In this document: in pieces, positions 1 to 9,099 of the stretch
Layout: each line of letters opens with the position of its first letter
How positions within the stretch are numbered: the first letter of the stretch is position 1
Assembly: GCF_025742995.1 (NCBI RefSeq)
Contig: NZ_JAOVQM010000006.1
Coordinates: forward strand, 19,188 to 83,187
From: Paracholeplasma manati
Lineage (GTDB): Bacteria > Bacillota_I > Bacilli_A > Acholeplasmatales > UBA5453
DNA: 64,000 nucleotides
Reading direction: 5' to 3'
Program-made: the position numbers and the translations under genes
Notes under the pieces: model-generated
Told to the model about the DNA's origin: nothing
Database searches by the model: none
What the model saw: only the letters and a program-made list of their open reading frames with translations

Positions 1-192
1 TCGATTGTCAATGTCTATGGTTCGATTGGTTTGACCAATTTCGGTTATGTCGATAAACTCAAACCTGGTATCATCGGTACAATTGATGAAGCCGGTAAGG
101 AAGAAGGGCATTGCAATACGTTCTTAGACGATATTATTGGTGCCATCGCATCCGCAGCAGCCAGTTCCATCGCACACAAATACGCGACATAA
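1..192 (+). CDS. pgpA: Phosphatidylglycerophosphatase A-like protein, C-terminal part
   Basis: The reading frame is open from the window edge and ends with TAA, leaving 63 residues. The visible part has a GxVDKxKPGIIGxxD-like stretch followed by HxNTFLDDIIGAIAS, which I recognise as the C-terminal end of the Gram-positive PgpA/YutG family (Pfam PgpA). That family removes phosphate from phosphatidylglycerophosphate to give phosphatidylglycerol, although some Gram-positive members are of unproven substrate. The start and the catalytic N-terminal part lie outside the window. A cardiolipin synthase gene near the other end of the window would use the product. A strong hairpin terminator follows at once. 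Assignment rests on a short tail only. Confidence 0.6.
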   Translation, partial: SIVNVYGSIGLTNFGYVDKLKPGIIGTIDEAGKEEGHCNTFLDDIIGAIASAAASSIAHKYAT

Positions 193-228
193 AAAAACAG
201 GGCCCACCTAAAGTGACCCTGTTTTTTC
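193..228. terminator. Rho-independent terminator after pgpA-like gene
   Basis: AAAAACAGGG pairs with CCCTGTTTTT around a short loop, followed by a T run. It starts directly at the stop codon of the upstream gene. The A-run on the left side makes it usable for the small minus-strand gene at 229-336 as well, so it is probably bidirectional. Confidence 0.85.
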
Positions 229-336
229 TTATTTCAGAATGGTATTTTTAACTACTTTTTTACCGGCTTTTTTAGCATTTCTGATCGCATTTTTCTTGAG
301 GTGTGTACCACGTGAATCTTTGCCATGAACTTGCAT
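229..336 (-). CDS. Small basic protein of 35 residues, unknown function
   Basis: A 35-codon reading frame starts with ATG and ends in TAA. A strong Shine-Dalgarno sequence (AAGGAGAA) sits six bases before the ATG. The peptide is very basic (about 12 Lys/Arg) with no signal peptide or membrane segment, beginning MQVHGKDSRG and ending VVKNTILK. Base composition and the ribosome-binding site argue for a real gene. Such a peptide could bind RNA or the ribosome, but I do not recognise the family. It converges with the pgpA-like gene and shares its terminator. Confidence 0.6.
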   Translation of the reverse strand: MQVHGKDSRGTHLKKNAIRNAKKAGKKVVKNTILK

Positions 337-491
337 GAGTGTTCTCCTTCATAAAACGGATTTATCTAACGATTTAACCCATACCTATTCTACGCCTTTT
401 CATTTAAAAACGCCACACTTTTGTGTGAAAAATGAAAAGATTTTTTTATGACATCCAAAACAGGCTATAAGCCTATACTTTCCTTTAAACA

Positions 492-533
492 AAAAGTCAG
501 TATTTACCTTAACAAAGGCGAATACTGACTTTT
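492..533 (-). terminator. Terminator of the metalloprotease gene
   Basis: A perfect 13-bp stem (AAAAGTCAGTATT with AATACTGACTTTT) lies a few bases after the metalloprotease stop codon. On the minus strand it is followed by TTTTTG, giving a typical intrinsic terminator. The rest of the 337-540 gap shows no gene. Confidence 0.9.
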
Positions 534-540
534 GGTTATA

Positions 541-3500
541 TTAGGATACGTTAACGTTTAAAACCGCTTGAGTACTGTTATTATTGAATGCTTGGGCGAT
601 TTCAATGGTGACATTGATGGCACCACCTTGGCTCCAACGATAGGTACTTAAATTGATTGACCCTGAAGTGAGAATATCGGATTGTGCGATACCACTGTTT
701 GAGGCTGTTGGAATCGATGCGTTGAAATCTGCTTCTAACAATTCAACTATGAAATTAGATGTGCCGCTGTTGTTTCTTAAGAAGTATTCTCCCCAATAGG
801 TATTGTTCGAATTCATTCTCGCATCCACATGATAAATCACGATGCCAGCGTTGTCTAATACATAAGGTGTACCTAAATGTCCTGTATACAACCCATTTGG
901 TGTATAGAACATGATTAATAAGTACTCATCGAAGGCATTACCATCGTTTAAATCGTTTGAATTGTATGGAATCAATAAAGTGTTATTAAGACCATCGTTA
1001 TCGGTTGAATACGCGTCTAGGGTGACTTGATAAGAACCTGTGGTCGCGAGGAGTGGTTGTAACCAACCGTAAACCATCTTATTGAATGGACCATGATCCC
1101 CTGAGTTGTAATCCATCATATCGAATCCACCCACAGGACCAAATTGTAAGGTGTCTGAATATGGGTATAAGTCAGGCATACCCATCAAGTGTCCTAATTC
1201 ATGGACAAAGGTTTCTGCATTGACAACCAATCCGGATAAACCTTGAAGTGGGTCATTGATGAATGTATAACTTGCCCAGAAATAATAATCAAACTTCTTC
1301 CCGTCAAGTAAATCCAAGCTATTCGCAACCCCATATTGGGCACTGTAAACCCATGCCCACCATGGATCGGAATCAGAATACGCTACGGAATAGATGAAAA
1401 TAACAGCGTCGATTTGACCATCATTATTCGAATCGTATTGGCTATAATCGATTTGGCTGTTTAACCCATTTAAAGCTTCAACGATGGCGTATTGATCGCC
1501 TTCATCACTGAACCCTTGATAATAGGATTTATTGTTGATGGTGGTATACTTCGGTGCGATGTCAAAGGTAATATCTAAACTACCCCATGAACTGGTGTAA
1601 TAGTAGGACGCAACCGATTGCCAACCGGTAGCGGCTGCTGTACCGTTAAATACCAAGTCTAATTTAGAAGCATAATCGCTTGGGAACGGATTGTCTTTGA
1701 TTTCAACCGGAATGACTAAAACATCAAATGTCCCCGTTGAAGGCAATCCAGATTTACCGAAGGTTGCTACTTCATATTGATTGATGGTTTGACGTGTTGT
1801 TAATGTAGATAAATTGGCAGGTTCAACCACAGGGTCAAACTTCCAAACACGCACTTCGATGGTTGTGCCATTGGTAACGACATAAACGGCATAAGCTAAA
1901 TCGTTATTGATTTCCAATGAATAGACATTTTGACCACGACTTGAACTCAATACAGAATCAAGTAGATAGCCTTTTAACAATAAACTTTGAATATAGTTGT
2001 TCACACGGGTTTGATGATCTGCATAAGCAAAATCACCAGTCACTTTATATTCTGAGTTGTTGATTTTAGATAAAACAAAGTTGGTAATGCCTTCAAGTTC
2101 AGGTAGTAAGGTTGCTAACGAAGATTCGTTAAGGTTTCCACCTAAGACTTGAATCATATCTGACCAAGATTCAATCGCTGGAGCGGTTGAACCAGTTAAT
2201 AACTGTACGGTTGAAATCTTCACTTGTCCACCATTGCTGGTTTCGCCATTACCGACGAATAATAATCTGAATTTAGACGCATTGACATTCGCAATCGTGA
2301 TGGTCTTCATATCTGTAGAAAGTTGACTGTAGAAATCGCCTCCCGCAAGGTCTACCCATGCAGAACCATTCCATGTTTGAACTTTCGCACCTGCTAGACG
2401 TGGTGAGAACCCGTCTCTCGCTTCAATTTCGAATGAGATGGATTGAATCACTTGACCTAAAGTATCGATTTCAAGGTATGTCACAGGGTTCGCATTACCA
2501 CTGACAGAGGCTGCGAAAATGAACCCGTTGGTCAATCCACCTGGTGGGGTTGCTGTAATATTTGCCAAATGACTAACCTTAACGATGACTTTGCCTTCAC
2601 TACCCGGGAAGGTAATGGTTTGGTCTAGTGTATCTTTATAACTGCCTGCAACACTAGCGGTGGTGTCTTGAACATTAAATGCGTAGTAGACACCTTCTAC
2701 TGGGTCGACTGGACCACTGCCAGCTTCACCATAAATACCAATACCATAGACCATTTGTCCTGGATAGGTTTCATCGTCAGCATAAACATATAAGAAATAA
2801 TCGCCAATCACCCATGACTCTTCAACATCGTCATAAGGTAATAAAGCATCCAATAAATCCATATAAGCTAAAGCATCGGCTTCAACCCAGTCAAAAATAT
2901 CGATGTATACTTCTTTGGTTGTGCCTTCAGAAAAATCAACCAATTCTGCATCATTGGTTTGGAATGCTGGCATTGCAGCGTAAATATCATAACCAAACAA
3001 CGCATTGAGTGCAGCTGGGTCATAATCGGCTTTATCGCCACCACCTTGTTCAACGTTGCCGTAAAGAACAATGCCATAAACGACTAGACCTGGGTATGTA
3101 TCTGGGTCTTCATATAAATAAATGAAATAATCCCCAACTACCCAAGATTCTTCGGTATCATCGTAGGTAAGATTTTGATCCATGAGTGCGATATAAGCAT
3201 CTGCATCTTCTGAATCCCAATCGAAGAAATCGATATAAACTTCAAACCAGGTTGGATCGCTCGCATCAATCAATAAGTAATCTTGGCTAACGACTCCTGG
3301 CATCAACGCATAAACATCAAAACCAAAAATGGTATTGAGTGCAGTCGGTGTAAAAGCAACCCCTGCATATTTTGATGTCATGGTATAGGTTGCGACATAA
3401 GTTTGATCGCCTGAAACAACAGATAATGCTGGTGACCAACCTGCAAAGGTAAATGTATGGGTTTCGGTTTCTGCTTTGGTTGGAATACCATCATAAGCAG

Positions 3501-4086
3501 GCATCGAGCCTTGAGCAACCGCTTCGGTCTTTAATACAGACCCATCTTCATTTTGCCAAGTGATGTTGTAAGTAATGCTGGTATCTAAGGACCATTTCGC
3601 GTAAAGTTCGACATTGGCTTTAGAACCGGCTGGGATGCTTGTGACTACTTGTGTCAATTGAGCATCTTTATGCCATCCAGCAAAGACATATCCACTTCTG
3701 GTTGGATTTTGTAGATTCACGGTATCTAAAATCGTGAAACTACTTGGGTTACCACTCGCATTGACGCCTTCATTTAAGTGGTAAGTGATGCTATAATTAA
3801 CCAATTCCCATTTCGCATAAAGCGTTACGGATTTATCAATGTTTACAGTCAATGCAGATGAAGCATCGAGTGAAGCATTGGTGAACCATCCAACAAAGGT
3901 ATACCCTTCTCTGGTGGTTGTGAATTGACTCAATCGAGTGATGTCATATTCACCACTAAATTCGATTGCGTCAATGGTGGTTCCTTGGTTGGTTTCGAAT
4001 GTGATTTTTTGAAGGCTACTTTGATCACAAGCTACCAATCCGAAAGAGACCAACAATAATGCCAAAACGGCCATTATTTTCTTCAT
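541..4086 (-). CDS. Secreted M6-family metalloprotease lipoprotein with InlB-type repeats
   Basis: This 1181-residue protein begins with a lipoprotein signal peptide, hydrophobic core then LVAC with the lipid-attachment Cys at residue 20. Residues about 28-165 hold two InlB/Flg_new (Listeria-Bacteroides) repeats ending in YAKW, with a third degenerate one to about 240. Two copies of an unrecognised module of about 100 residues follow (about 242-348 and 354-455), each with FGxDxYAxMP, a YID(F/I)FDW core and TYPGxxVYGI. A galactose-binding-like beta region lies near 470-610. The C-terminal third is an M6 (immune inhibitor A-like) peptidase with the zinc motif HELGH at about 961-965 followed by MGMPDLY. 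It is likely a surface-anchored protease that degrades extracellular protein. Shine-Dalgarno AAAGAGG precedes the ATG. It appears to be a single-gene unit. Confidence 0.85.
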   Translation of the reverse strand: MKKIMAVLALLLVSFGLVACDQSSLQKITFETNQGTTIDAIEFSGEYDITRLSQFTTTREGYTFVGWFTNASLDASSALTVNIDKSVTLYAKWELVNYSITYHLNEGVNASGNPSSFTILDTVNLQNPTRSGYVFAGWHKDAQLTQVVTSIPAGSKANVELYAKWSLDTSITYNITWQNEDGSVLKTEAVAQGSMPAYDGIPTKAETETHTFTFAGWSPALSVVSGDQTYVATYTMTSKYAGVAFTPTALNTIFGFDVYALMPGVVSQDYLLIDASDPTWFEVYIDFFDWDSEDADAYIALMDQNLTYDDTEESWVVGDYFIYLYEDPDTYPGLVVYGIVLYGNVEQGGGDKADYDPAALNALFGYDIYAAMPAFQTNDAELVDFSEGTTKEVYIDIFDWVEADALAYMDLLDALLPYDDVEESWVIGDYFLYVYADDETYPGQMVYGIGIYGEAGSGPVDPVEGVYYAFNVQDTTASVAGSYKDTLDQTITFPGSEGKVIVKVSHLANITATPPGGLTNGFIFAASVSGNANPVTYLEIDTLGQVIQSISFEIEARDGFSPRLAGAKVQTWNGSAWVDLAGGDFYSQLSTDMKTITIANVNASKFRLLFVGNGETSNGGQVKISTVQLLTGSTAPAIESWSDMIQVLGGNLNESSLATLLPELEGITNFVLSKINNSEYKVTGDFAYADHQTRVNNYIQSLLLKGYLLDSVLSSSRGQNVYSLEINNDLAYAVYVVTNGTTIEVRVWKFDPVVEPANLSTLTTRQTINQYEVATFGKSGLPSTGTFDVLVIPVEIKDNPFPSDYASKLDLVFNGTAAATGWQSVASYYYTSSWGSLDITFDIAPKYTTINNKSYYQGFSDEGDQYAIVEALNGLNSQIDYSQYDSNNDGQIDAVIFIYSVAYSDSDPWWAWVYSAQYGVANSLDLLDGKKFDYYFWASYTFINDPLQGLSGLVVNAETFVHELGHLMGMPDLYPYSDTLQFGPVGGFDMMDYNSGDHGPFNKMVYGWLQPLLATTGSYQVTLDAYSTDNDGLNNTLLIPYNSNDLNDGNAFDEYLLIMFYTPNGLYTGHLGTPYVLDNAGIVIYHVDARMNSNNTYWGEYFLRNNSGTSNFIVELLEADFNASIPTASNSGIAQSDILTSGSINLSTYRWSQGGAINVTIEIAQAFNNNSTQAVLNVNVS

Positions 4087-4201
4087 AATAAAAACCTCTT
4101 TCTAGTACATTTCTTATACTGATGTAAACACTATGATATCACTAATTATAAATAATTAAAAGCATTTTATCGTAAAAAATTATTAAATCCAAAATCCAAT
4201 C

Positions 4202-4226
4202 AAAAAACACCCCTAAAGGTGTCATT
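4202..4226 (-). terminator. Terminator after the amidase gene
   Basis: On the minus strand ACACC-TTTAGG-GGTGT forms a short hairpin followed by six T residues, about 35 bases after the amidase stop. Confidence 0.7.
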
Positions 4227-4258
4227 TTGATTTGTGATTTATTGAATTTCTTTCTCAA

Positions 4259-5611
4259 TCATTTCTGACGTTCATATTGATGACATAACCTTAAGAGTGT
4301 TTCATCATCGTCTTTTTTACCGACAAATACCATCGCTTTGGGTTTCCCTGAATAAATCCCTTCTGGGATACAAACCGAAGGGTTACCATAAATAGGTGCA
4401 TAAGATAGCCAAAATGGGGAAGCGACCGCGATTAAATCTTGTTCAATCATGATACGTTCTAAATACCCTGCTTTATCCAGCAAATCGGCTCTTTTTTCTA
4501 GGTAGAATGCACCATTCAAATCGCCATCGGTTTCATTGGATTGTATCAAAAGACTTTGACCGTATTTTAAACAGCGTTCAGTATGCTTCTGATTAAATTC
4601 AATGATATCCGAAAGTGTTTGGTGTGGGGTATGTCCTTTAACGCGTTCAAGAAAACCGTTCATGTTCGCTTTGAATTCGATTTTAAGGGTGGGGTTATTG
4701 TCCATATTTGGGTATTCAGTACTGAATTCAACTACAGTATGACCCATCGAAACCAATCTAGTTTTGGTTTGTTCATAGACCTTTTTCGAATCCTCATCGT
4801 AAGGGTAATTGGATAGTGACAATAAACCGACCTTGGAGGGTTTTAAAGGTTTATCTAAAGCCAAAGATACCGGTTTATGGACGTGTTTTAATGTATCTGG
4901 GTCATTTGTATCAGCAAACGATAAGACATCCATCAATAAAGCACAATCAAATACGGTATTGCCCATCGGTCCTGCTGTATCTTGGGTATGTGAAATTGGG
5001 ATGATACCGTATTTAGATACACGTCCGAAAGTGGGTTTGAATGAGACAATTTGGCATTGATACGCAGGGGCCATCAAGGATCCATTAGTTTCTGAACCAA
5101 TACTGATGGGTATGATGCCTAATTTAACCGAGACAGCACTGCCTGTAGATGACCCATAAGGATCAATGGTTTCATCGAATGGGTGTTTGACTTGACCATG
5201 CATCGAACCATATCCAGAAGGCATATCTTCATCGCTCATGAAATAAGCAAATTCAGATAAATTCGCTTTAAATAAAGGGATGATGCCAGCTTCTAACAGT
5301 TTATCCACAATACTCGCATTGAAAGGTGGAATAAAATCATGGAAAGCATAGGAATTACAGGTCGTCGGTGTGCCATCATTGAATAAGATGTTGTCTTTAA
5401 TCGCGATGGGTATCCCATGTAAAGCACTGCGTACATGACCGTTTTTTCGCTCTTCATCGAGTTTTTCTGCCCATTTCAAAGCATCCGCCCATATAGAACC
5501 AATCGCGTTTTTATCTAAGTTTTCTTGATGCTTTTGAATGGCCAGTTGAACCAATTCAACACTACTGATTTCTTGATGATTCAATTTTGAAATACAGGTT
5601 TTCAAGTCCAT
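4259..5611 (-). CDS. Amidase-signature family hydrolase
   Basis: The 450-residue protein belongs to the amidase signature family, which also contains GatA. The catalytic Lys-Ser-Ser triad is visible: Lys72 in AIKDN, cis-Ser154/155 in GSSTGS, and nucleophile Ser178 in GSETNGS. The family hydrolyses amides or transfers ammonia. No gatB or gatC gene lies next to it, so a free-standing amidase is more likely than a tRNA-dependent amidotransferase subunit. No signal peptide is present, so it should be cytoplasmic. The ATG has an AGAGG ribosome site and lies 14 bases after the GH4 gene, so the two probably form one transcript. The gene ends with TGA. Confidence 0.8.
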   Translation of the reverse strand: MDLKTCISKLNHQEISSVELVQLAIQKHQENLDKNAIGSIWADALKWAEKLDEERKNGHVRSALHGIPIAIKDNILFNDGTPTTCNSYAFHDFIPPFNASIVDKLLEAGIIPLFKANLSEFAYFMSDEDMPSGYGSMHGQVKHPFDETIDPYGSSTGSAVSVKLGIIPISIGSETNGSLMAPAYQCQIVSFKPTFGRVSKYGIIPISHTQDTAGPMGNTVFDCALLMDVLSFADTNDPDTLKHVHKPVSLALDKPLKPSKVGLLSLSNYPYDEDSKKVYEQTKTRLVSMGHTVVEFSTEYPNMDNNPTLKIEFKANMNGFLERVKGHTPHQTLSDIIEFNQKHTERCLKYGQSLLIQSNETDGDLNGAFYLEKRADLLDKAGYLERIMIEQDLIAVASPFWLSYAPIYGNPSVCIPEGIYSGKPKAMVFVGKKDDDETLLRLCHQYERQK

Positions 5612-5625
5612 AGGGATACCTCTTT

Positions 5626-7008
5626 TTATAGTTTGATCAACTTTGTGTTTGAGTAATATGTTAAGTAAGGTTTTAGTCTTGGAACGATGTCATCAAACAT
5701 CGCTTTAATGTCCGATTTGGATAAGTGTGATAGGGATACATCGTGCTCCAGTGCTTCTAAGGCATACGCTAAATCTTTATGGTCAAAGGCTTTTAATAAT
5801 CGGTGATGGTTTTCGATGTGCTTCATCGTGATTTCAGCTGGAATTTCAGGCATATTGCCAGTGAACACAGGTTTGACATCGTCTCTTCTAAATACTGCAT
5901 TGGTTTCCACCACATGGCCTAAAGGCAAGTTAGGAATTTGACCTTGATTGGGTATATTGATGTTTGTGATGAGTTCAGTCAAACCCAACAACGCTTTGAG
6001 TTGAAGGATGCCTTCTTCACCTGAGGGTGAAATACGAACAGATTCTAAGCCTTTTGCAATCCTTTCAGCGGATTCATTTCCCCGTTGTTTGATTTCTTTT
6101 CTTAAACTAACTGGGGTTAAAAAGAAACGCCAAGATTCGATCATCGCTTTGTCTTTCATATACCAATCGTGAGGTAAGAATTCGACCAAATGCCTGTCGC
6201 CTGCAGCAGCGATGACACCAAATCGTTTGAATAAATCCAGTTTAACTCTTTCAGCACTGCCAAATGGACCTACATGGACCCATTGATCACCGGATAACCC
6301 AACGTCGTAGTATTTATCAACAAAATCTTGATAGATTGGCATGATATCGATATCTTTATAGGAAGCATAATTGATCCATGTAAAATGATTGATCCCTTGA
6401 GGATTGATTTGAATCTCATGTCTATGGGCGTCGATACCAGTCGCTTCTTTCAGTGCTCTGGCCAATATTTTTTGAACAAAAAACACTTCATGACAATTTC
6501 CAAACGCCTTAATCTTTGGAAAGACATGATATAACATTTGAACACACATCGTCATGGGGTTTGTGAAATTGATGACCCAGGCATGGGGACAAATGCGTTC
6601 GATGGCTTTTGCGAAAGTTTCATACATCGGCATCATGATCAATGAACGAAAAACCCCAGAAGGTCCCGTGGTGTCACCAACGGTTTGATAAACACCCCAG
6701 TGTTCAGGACGATGGACATAAGTTTCCATTTCATCAAACGTGCCTGGTAAAATCGAAATGAAAACAAAATCAGCCCCAACCAAAGCTTCATCTAGGGTTT
6801 TGGATACGGAAAATGTCCACTCTCCAACCGCATTTGGTTGTTTCATCATGAGGTTACCGATGGTTGCGTTATTTACCGCAGCTTGGTAATCGATATCATA
6901 TAAAATGACTTCACCACCAAGGTCTGATTCAACAGCCAAATCACTCATTAAACCCCTTGCCCATAAGCGAGACCCACCACCAATATAAGCAATTCTAATC
7001 TGTTTCAT
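5626..7008 (-). CDS. Glycoside hydrolase family 4, probable NAD/Mn-dependent alpha-glucosidase
   Basis: This 460-residue protein has an N-terminal Rossmann fold (IAYIGGGS, residues 6-13) and the GH4 metal-site signature, with Cys172 in NCHEV and His208 in GINHF. GH4 enzymes use NAD+ and Mn2+ in a redox elimination mechanism. The tetrapeptide after the metal Cys sorts subfamilies: CHEV is reported for AglA-type alpha-glucosidases, CHSV for alpha-galactosidases and CDMP for phospho-alpha-glucosidases. CHEV here therefore favours an unphosphorylated alpha-glucoside substrate. Uronidase activity is also found in this family, so the substrate remains inferred. It is cytoplasmic and lies upstream of the amidase gene. 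The ATG is preceded by TTAGGTG. Confidence 0.8.
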   Translation of the reverse strand: MKQIRIAYIGGGSRLWARGLMSDLAVESDLGGEVILYDIDYQAAVNNATIGNLMMKQPNAVGEWTFSVSKTLDEALVGADFVFISILPGTFDEMETYVHRPEHWGVYQTVGDTTGPSGVFRSLIMMPMYETFAKAIERICPHAWVINFTNPMTMCVQMLYHVFPKIKAFGNCHEVFFVQKILARALKEATGIDAHRHEIQINPQGINHFTWINYASYKDIDIMPIYQDFVDKYYDVGLSGDQWVHVGPFGSAERVKLDLFKRFGVIAAAGDRHLVEFLPHDWYMKDKAMIESWRFFLTPVSLRKEIKQRGNESAERIAKGLESVRISPSGEEGILQLKALLGLTELITNINIPNQGQIPNLPLGHVVETNAVFRRDDVKPVFTGNMPEIPAEITMKHIENHHRLLKAFDHKDLAYALEALEHDVSLSHLSKSDIKAMFDDIVPRLKPYLTYYSNTKLIKL

Positions 7009-7301
7009 CTAAATCACCTAATTTCATATGTTTGTTTACTCAAATTGTAACACATAGATGGTTATAAAGAATAAAAACCACAAATTATTCAAAGGAAAAA
7101 TTTGTGATATCATCTAGTCTATTTCGATGAAAGTAACGCAATATACATAAAATAGCACTTCATTGTTACTTACAGTACCTGTCGTAAATGGATAAATCTA
7201 TGACAACCAAATGCATCGTATCTATCGAATCTTATCACATGTAATGTTTGTTGACAGACTTACATTGGCAACTTTGTCACTTCTTTTATAGTTGTTTATG
7301 C

Positions 7302-8183
7302 TTAATCTTTATTATCTTTCAAATCTACTTGAATATGGTTAGTAATCGATTTGAAAAAATCACGACCCCATAGGTCTAAACTATGATGATCTTTTATAAA
7401 TGGTCTGATATCTGATTTGGCTATATCATAGTCAATTTCATCAAATCGCTTATCTAGGATTTCTATTAAAAATGCTCTGGTTAATTGGACATCTGCTTCT
7501 ATGGTTTTTGTTTGTTTAAGTCTTGCTTCTAAGTGTTTTAGATTCACTTTTGTATCCAAACTCAAATAATAAATATAATCATATAAGTCTCTACCTTTGA
7601 TGCGATTCTTCCAACCTCTAGCAATTACAGCATGGATTTTTCCAGCAAACAGAGACGATTGATCATACACCCTGACTTGATATGGAAATGGTAGTAAACG
7701 AAACTTAATTTCAGTATTTGCATACAAGGGTGGATTCACATCAACTTCAAACTTGATAATGATTTTCTCATTTTGAATAATACGACTTGAATCTGCAGAA
7801 TCAGGGTAAATGGTAATAATCGTTTCCTTTGTATTGCCCTTTATGAAGGCTGAATCAATTGTTGAACCTGTTGTCTTTACTTTTTTTGACACTTCAAAAC
7901 TTAACCCTAGTGAATTCACGACATCGCTTATTGGTTTAAAGTATTTACTCAAATCAAAAGCGTCGTCAGCAACAAGCAGTGAAAAATCTAAATCCTCACT
8001 AAATCTATCCATACCATAAAATATTCGTAAAGCTGTTCCACCATAAAAAGCCGCATGTGAAAAGAAATCAGTTTTTGAAAGTCCCGCTAAAACCACCTCT
8101 TGGAGCACTTCTTTGATTGCGTTCTTTTTATCTTCTATTGTTTTTGGACTATATTTATCAATCATTTGTTGGATAATTGTCAT
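7302..8183 (-). CDS. abiEii: AbiEii-type nucleotidyltransferase toxin
   Basis: The 293-residue protein shows the AbiEii/DUF1814 nucleotidyltransferase pattern: GGTALR at 48-53, then RFSEDLDF at 60-67 with the metal-binding DLD aspartates. Downstream are FAGKIHA and RIKGRDLYD, which contribute the remaining conserved Lys and Asp. AbiEii proteins are toxins of type IV toxin-antitoxin systems and have been linked to phage abortive infection; related proteins modify tRNA with nucleotides. The start codon overlaps the stop of the AbiEi gene as ATGA, indicating translational coupling. All expected catalytic residues are present, so the toxin looks intact. Confidence 0.85.
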   Translation of the reverse strand: MTIIQQMIDKYSPKTIEDKKNAIKEVLQEVVLAGLSKTDFFSHAAFYGGTALRIFYGMDRFSEDLDFSLLVADDAFDLSKYFKPISDVVNSLGLSFEVSKKVKTTGSTIDSAFIKGNTKETIITIYPDSADSSRIIQNEKIIIKFEVDVNPPLYANTEIKFRLLPFPYQVRVYDQSSLFAGKIHAVIARGWKNRIKGRDLYDYIYYLSLDTKVNLKHLEARLKQTKTIEADVQLTRAFLIEILDKRFDEIDYDIAKSDIRPFIKDHHSLDLWGRDFFKSITNHIQVDLKDNKD

Positions 8184-8770
8184 TGGATATACTCGCTTTC
8201 AATGAATTTTCTAAGGTACTTTATATTATTTGATTTATACTTATCAGATAGAAACCGTATTTCCTCAAATTTTAAATGATCAAACGATTCTTTATTTATG
8301 CGAAGGTCCTCAAATAGTACCATTTTCAATTCTTTGATACTTGTTACAGGCTTTTTTATGTATAGTAAATCACACAATGCTTTCTCAGGACTAGCCATGA
8401 CGTATGCATATCCATTTTCTTCATAAACATTAACTGAGAAAGGGAAAGCAGCGCTTGGAACATCTCTATAGGTAAAAAGACCAAAGTGATTATGATAGGA
8501 TTTACTTTTTCTTTTATTGAATGTAGCATTCGTATATACTACCACTCTTTCAGGAATGATATTATGAAACGAAAGTGCATACTCAAATGATAGATATGAT
8601 GGCCCATAAATATATGAAGCAAGTAAGAATCCATCCACTAAAGCATTGGTTTCATAAATACCTCTTACAAGTGGGAACAAAATGCCTTTATCAATATCTC
8701 TTTTTATCTTGCCATTAACATCTGTATAGTCTTTATACATCTCTTTTAGGTTTAGTGTTGTAATAATCAT
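8180..8770 (-). CDS. abiEi: AbiEi-type antitoxin, transcriptional autorepressor
   Basis: The 196-residue protein lies directly upstream of the AbiEii toxin gene. Its first 45 residues fit the winged-helix DNA-binding domain of AbiEi antitoxins (LxxRGIYET-like segment). The rest matches the AbiEi C-terminal part, with YGPSYLSFEYAL, IPERVVVYTNA and SPEKALCDLLY. Family members bind inverted repeats in their own promoter and neutralise the toxin without forming a stable complex. A good promoter precedes it. Ribosome site GGAGGG lies before the ATG. The pair is in the AT-rich island, as expected for mobile defence genes. Confidence 0.85.
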   Translation of the reverse strand: MIITTLNLKEMYKDYTDVNGKIKRDIDKGILFPLVRGIYETNALVDGFLLASYIYGPSYLSFEYALSFHNIIPERVVVYTNATFNKRKSKSYHNHFGLFTYRDVPSAAFPFSVNVYEENGYAYVMASPEKALCDLLYIKKPVTSIKELKMVLFEDLRINKESFDHLKFEEIRFLSDKYKSNNIKYLRKFIESEYIQ

Positions 8771-8792
8771 GCTATTCCCTCCACTTAATTTT

Positions 8793-8821
8793 ATTTTATA
8801 CCATTATCTGGAGAAAATCAA
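8793..8821 (-). promoter_or_regulatory. Promoter of the abiE operon
   Basis: On the minus strand TTGATT (8816-8821) and TAAAAT (8793-8798) are separated by 17 bp, a near-consensus housekeeping promoter about 23 bases upstream of the antitoxin start codon. Confidence 0.7.
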
Positions 8822-9099
8822 TATATACATCTGTTTGGTAGCGAATTATCCAATATTTGAAAAAAATGAAGATTTCCACTTGAATGAAAATCTCCTATAA
8901 TTTAACTATAATTTTATCATTTTAAGGAAAGCAATGATATACTTTCAACGTGCGTTGAAACTACATGATTGCTTGCTTTTATGCAGTTTAATGTACATAG
9001 GAAACATGTTTTAGACTATTTTTGTTTCCTCTAACCAGACTTTTTCGAGAGTAGAAACATATTTGTACATAATTTATAAACATAATCGGTGTTATCAAC
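8822..9099. other. Gene-free AT-rich stretch with an isolated palindrome
   Basis: No coding frame can be supported here. The one notable element is a perfect inverted repeat at 8943-8960, TTTCAACG-TG-CGTTGAAA, which looks like a repressor operator. TATACT just to its left and TTATCA 18 bp before that could form a plus-strand promoter, but no intact gene follows. This may be the control region of a lost gene. Confidence 0.35.

Noticed and set aside
2679..3008. Plus-strand open frame of 109 codons
   Set aside because: It is antisense to the metalloprotease repeats, has a biased His/Arg-rich composition and no ribosome site, so it is a shadow of the coding strand.
3360..4040. Tandem DNA repeats in the metalloprotease gene
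   Set aside because: The repeats are protein-level InlB-type modules that have diverged in DNA; no array of near-identical DNA units is present.
4259..5611. GatA subunit of the tRNA amidotransferase
   Set aside because: Catalytic residues match the family, but gatB/gatC are not adjacent and the sequence around the active site (GSSTGS, SETNGS) departs from GatA.
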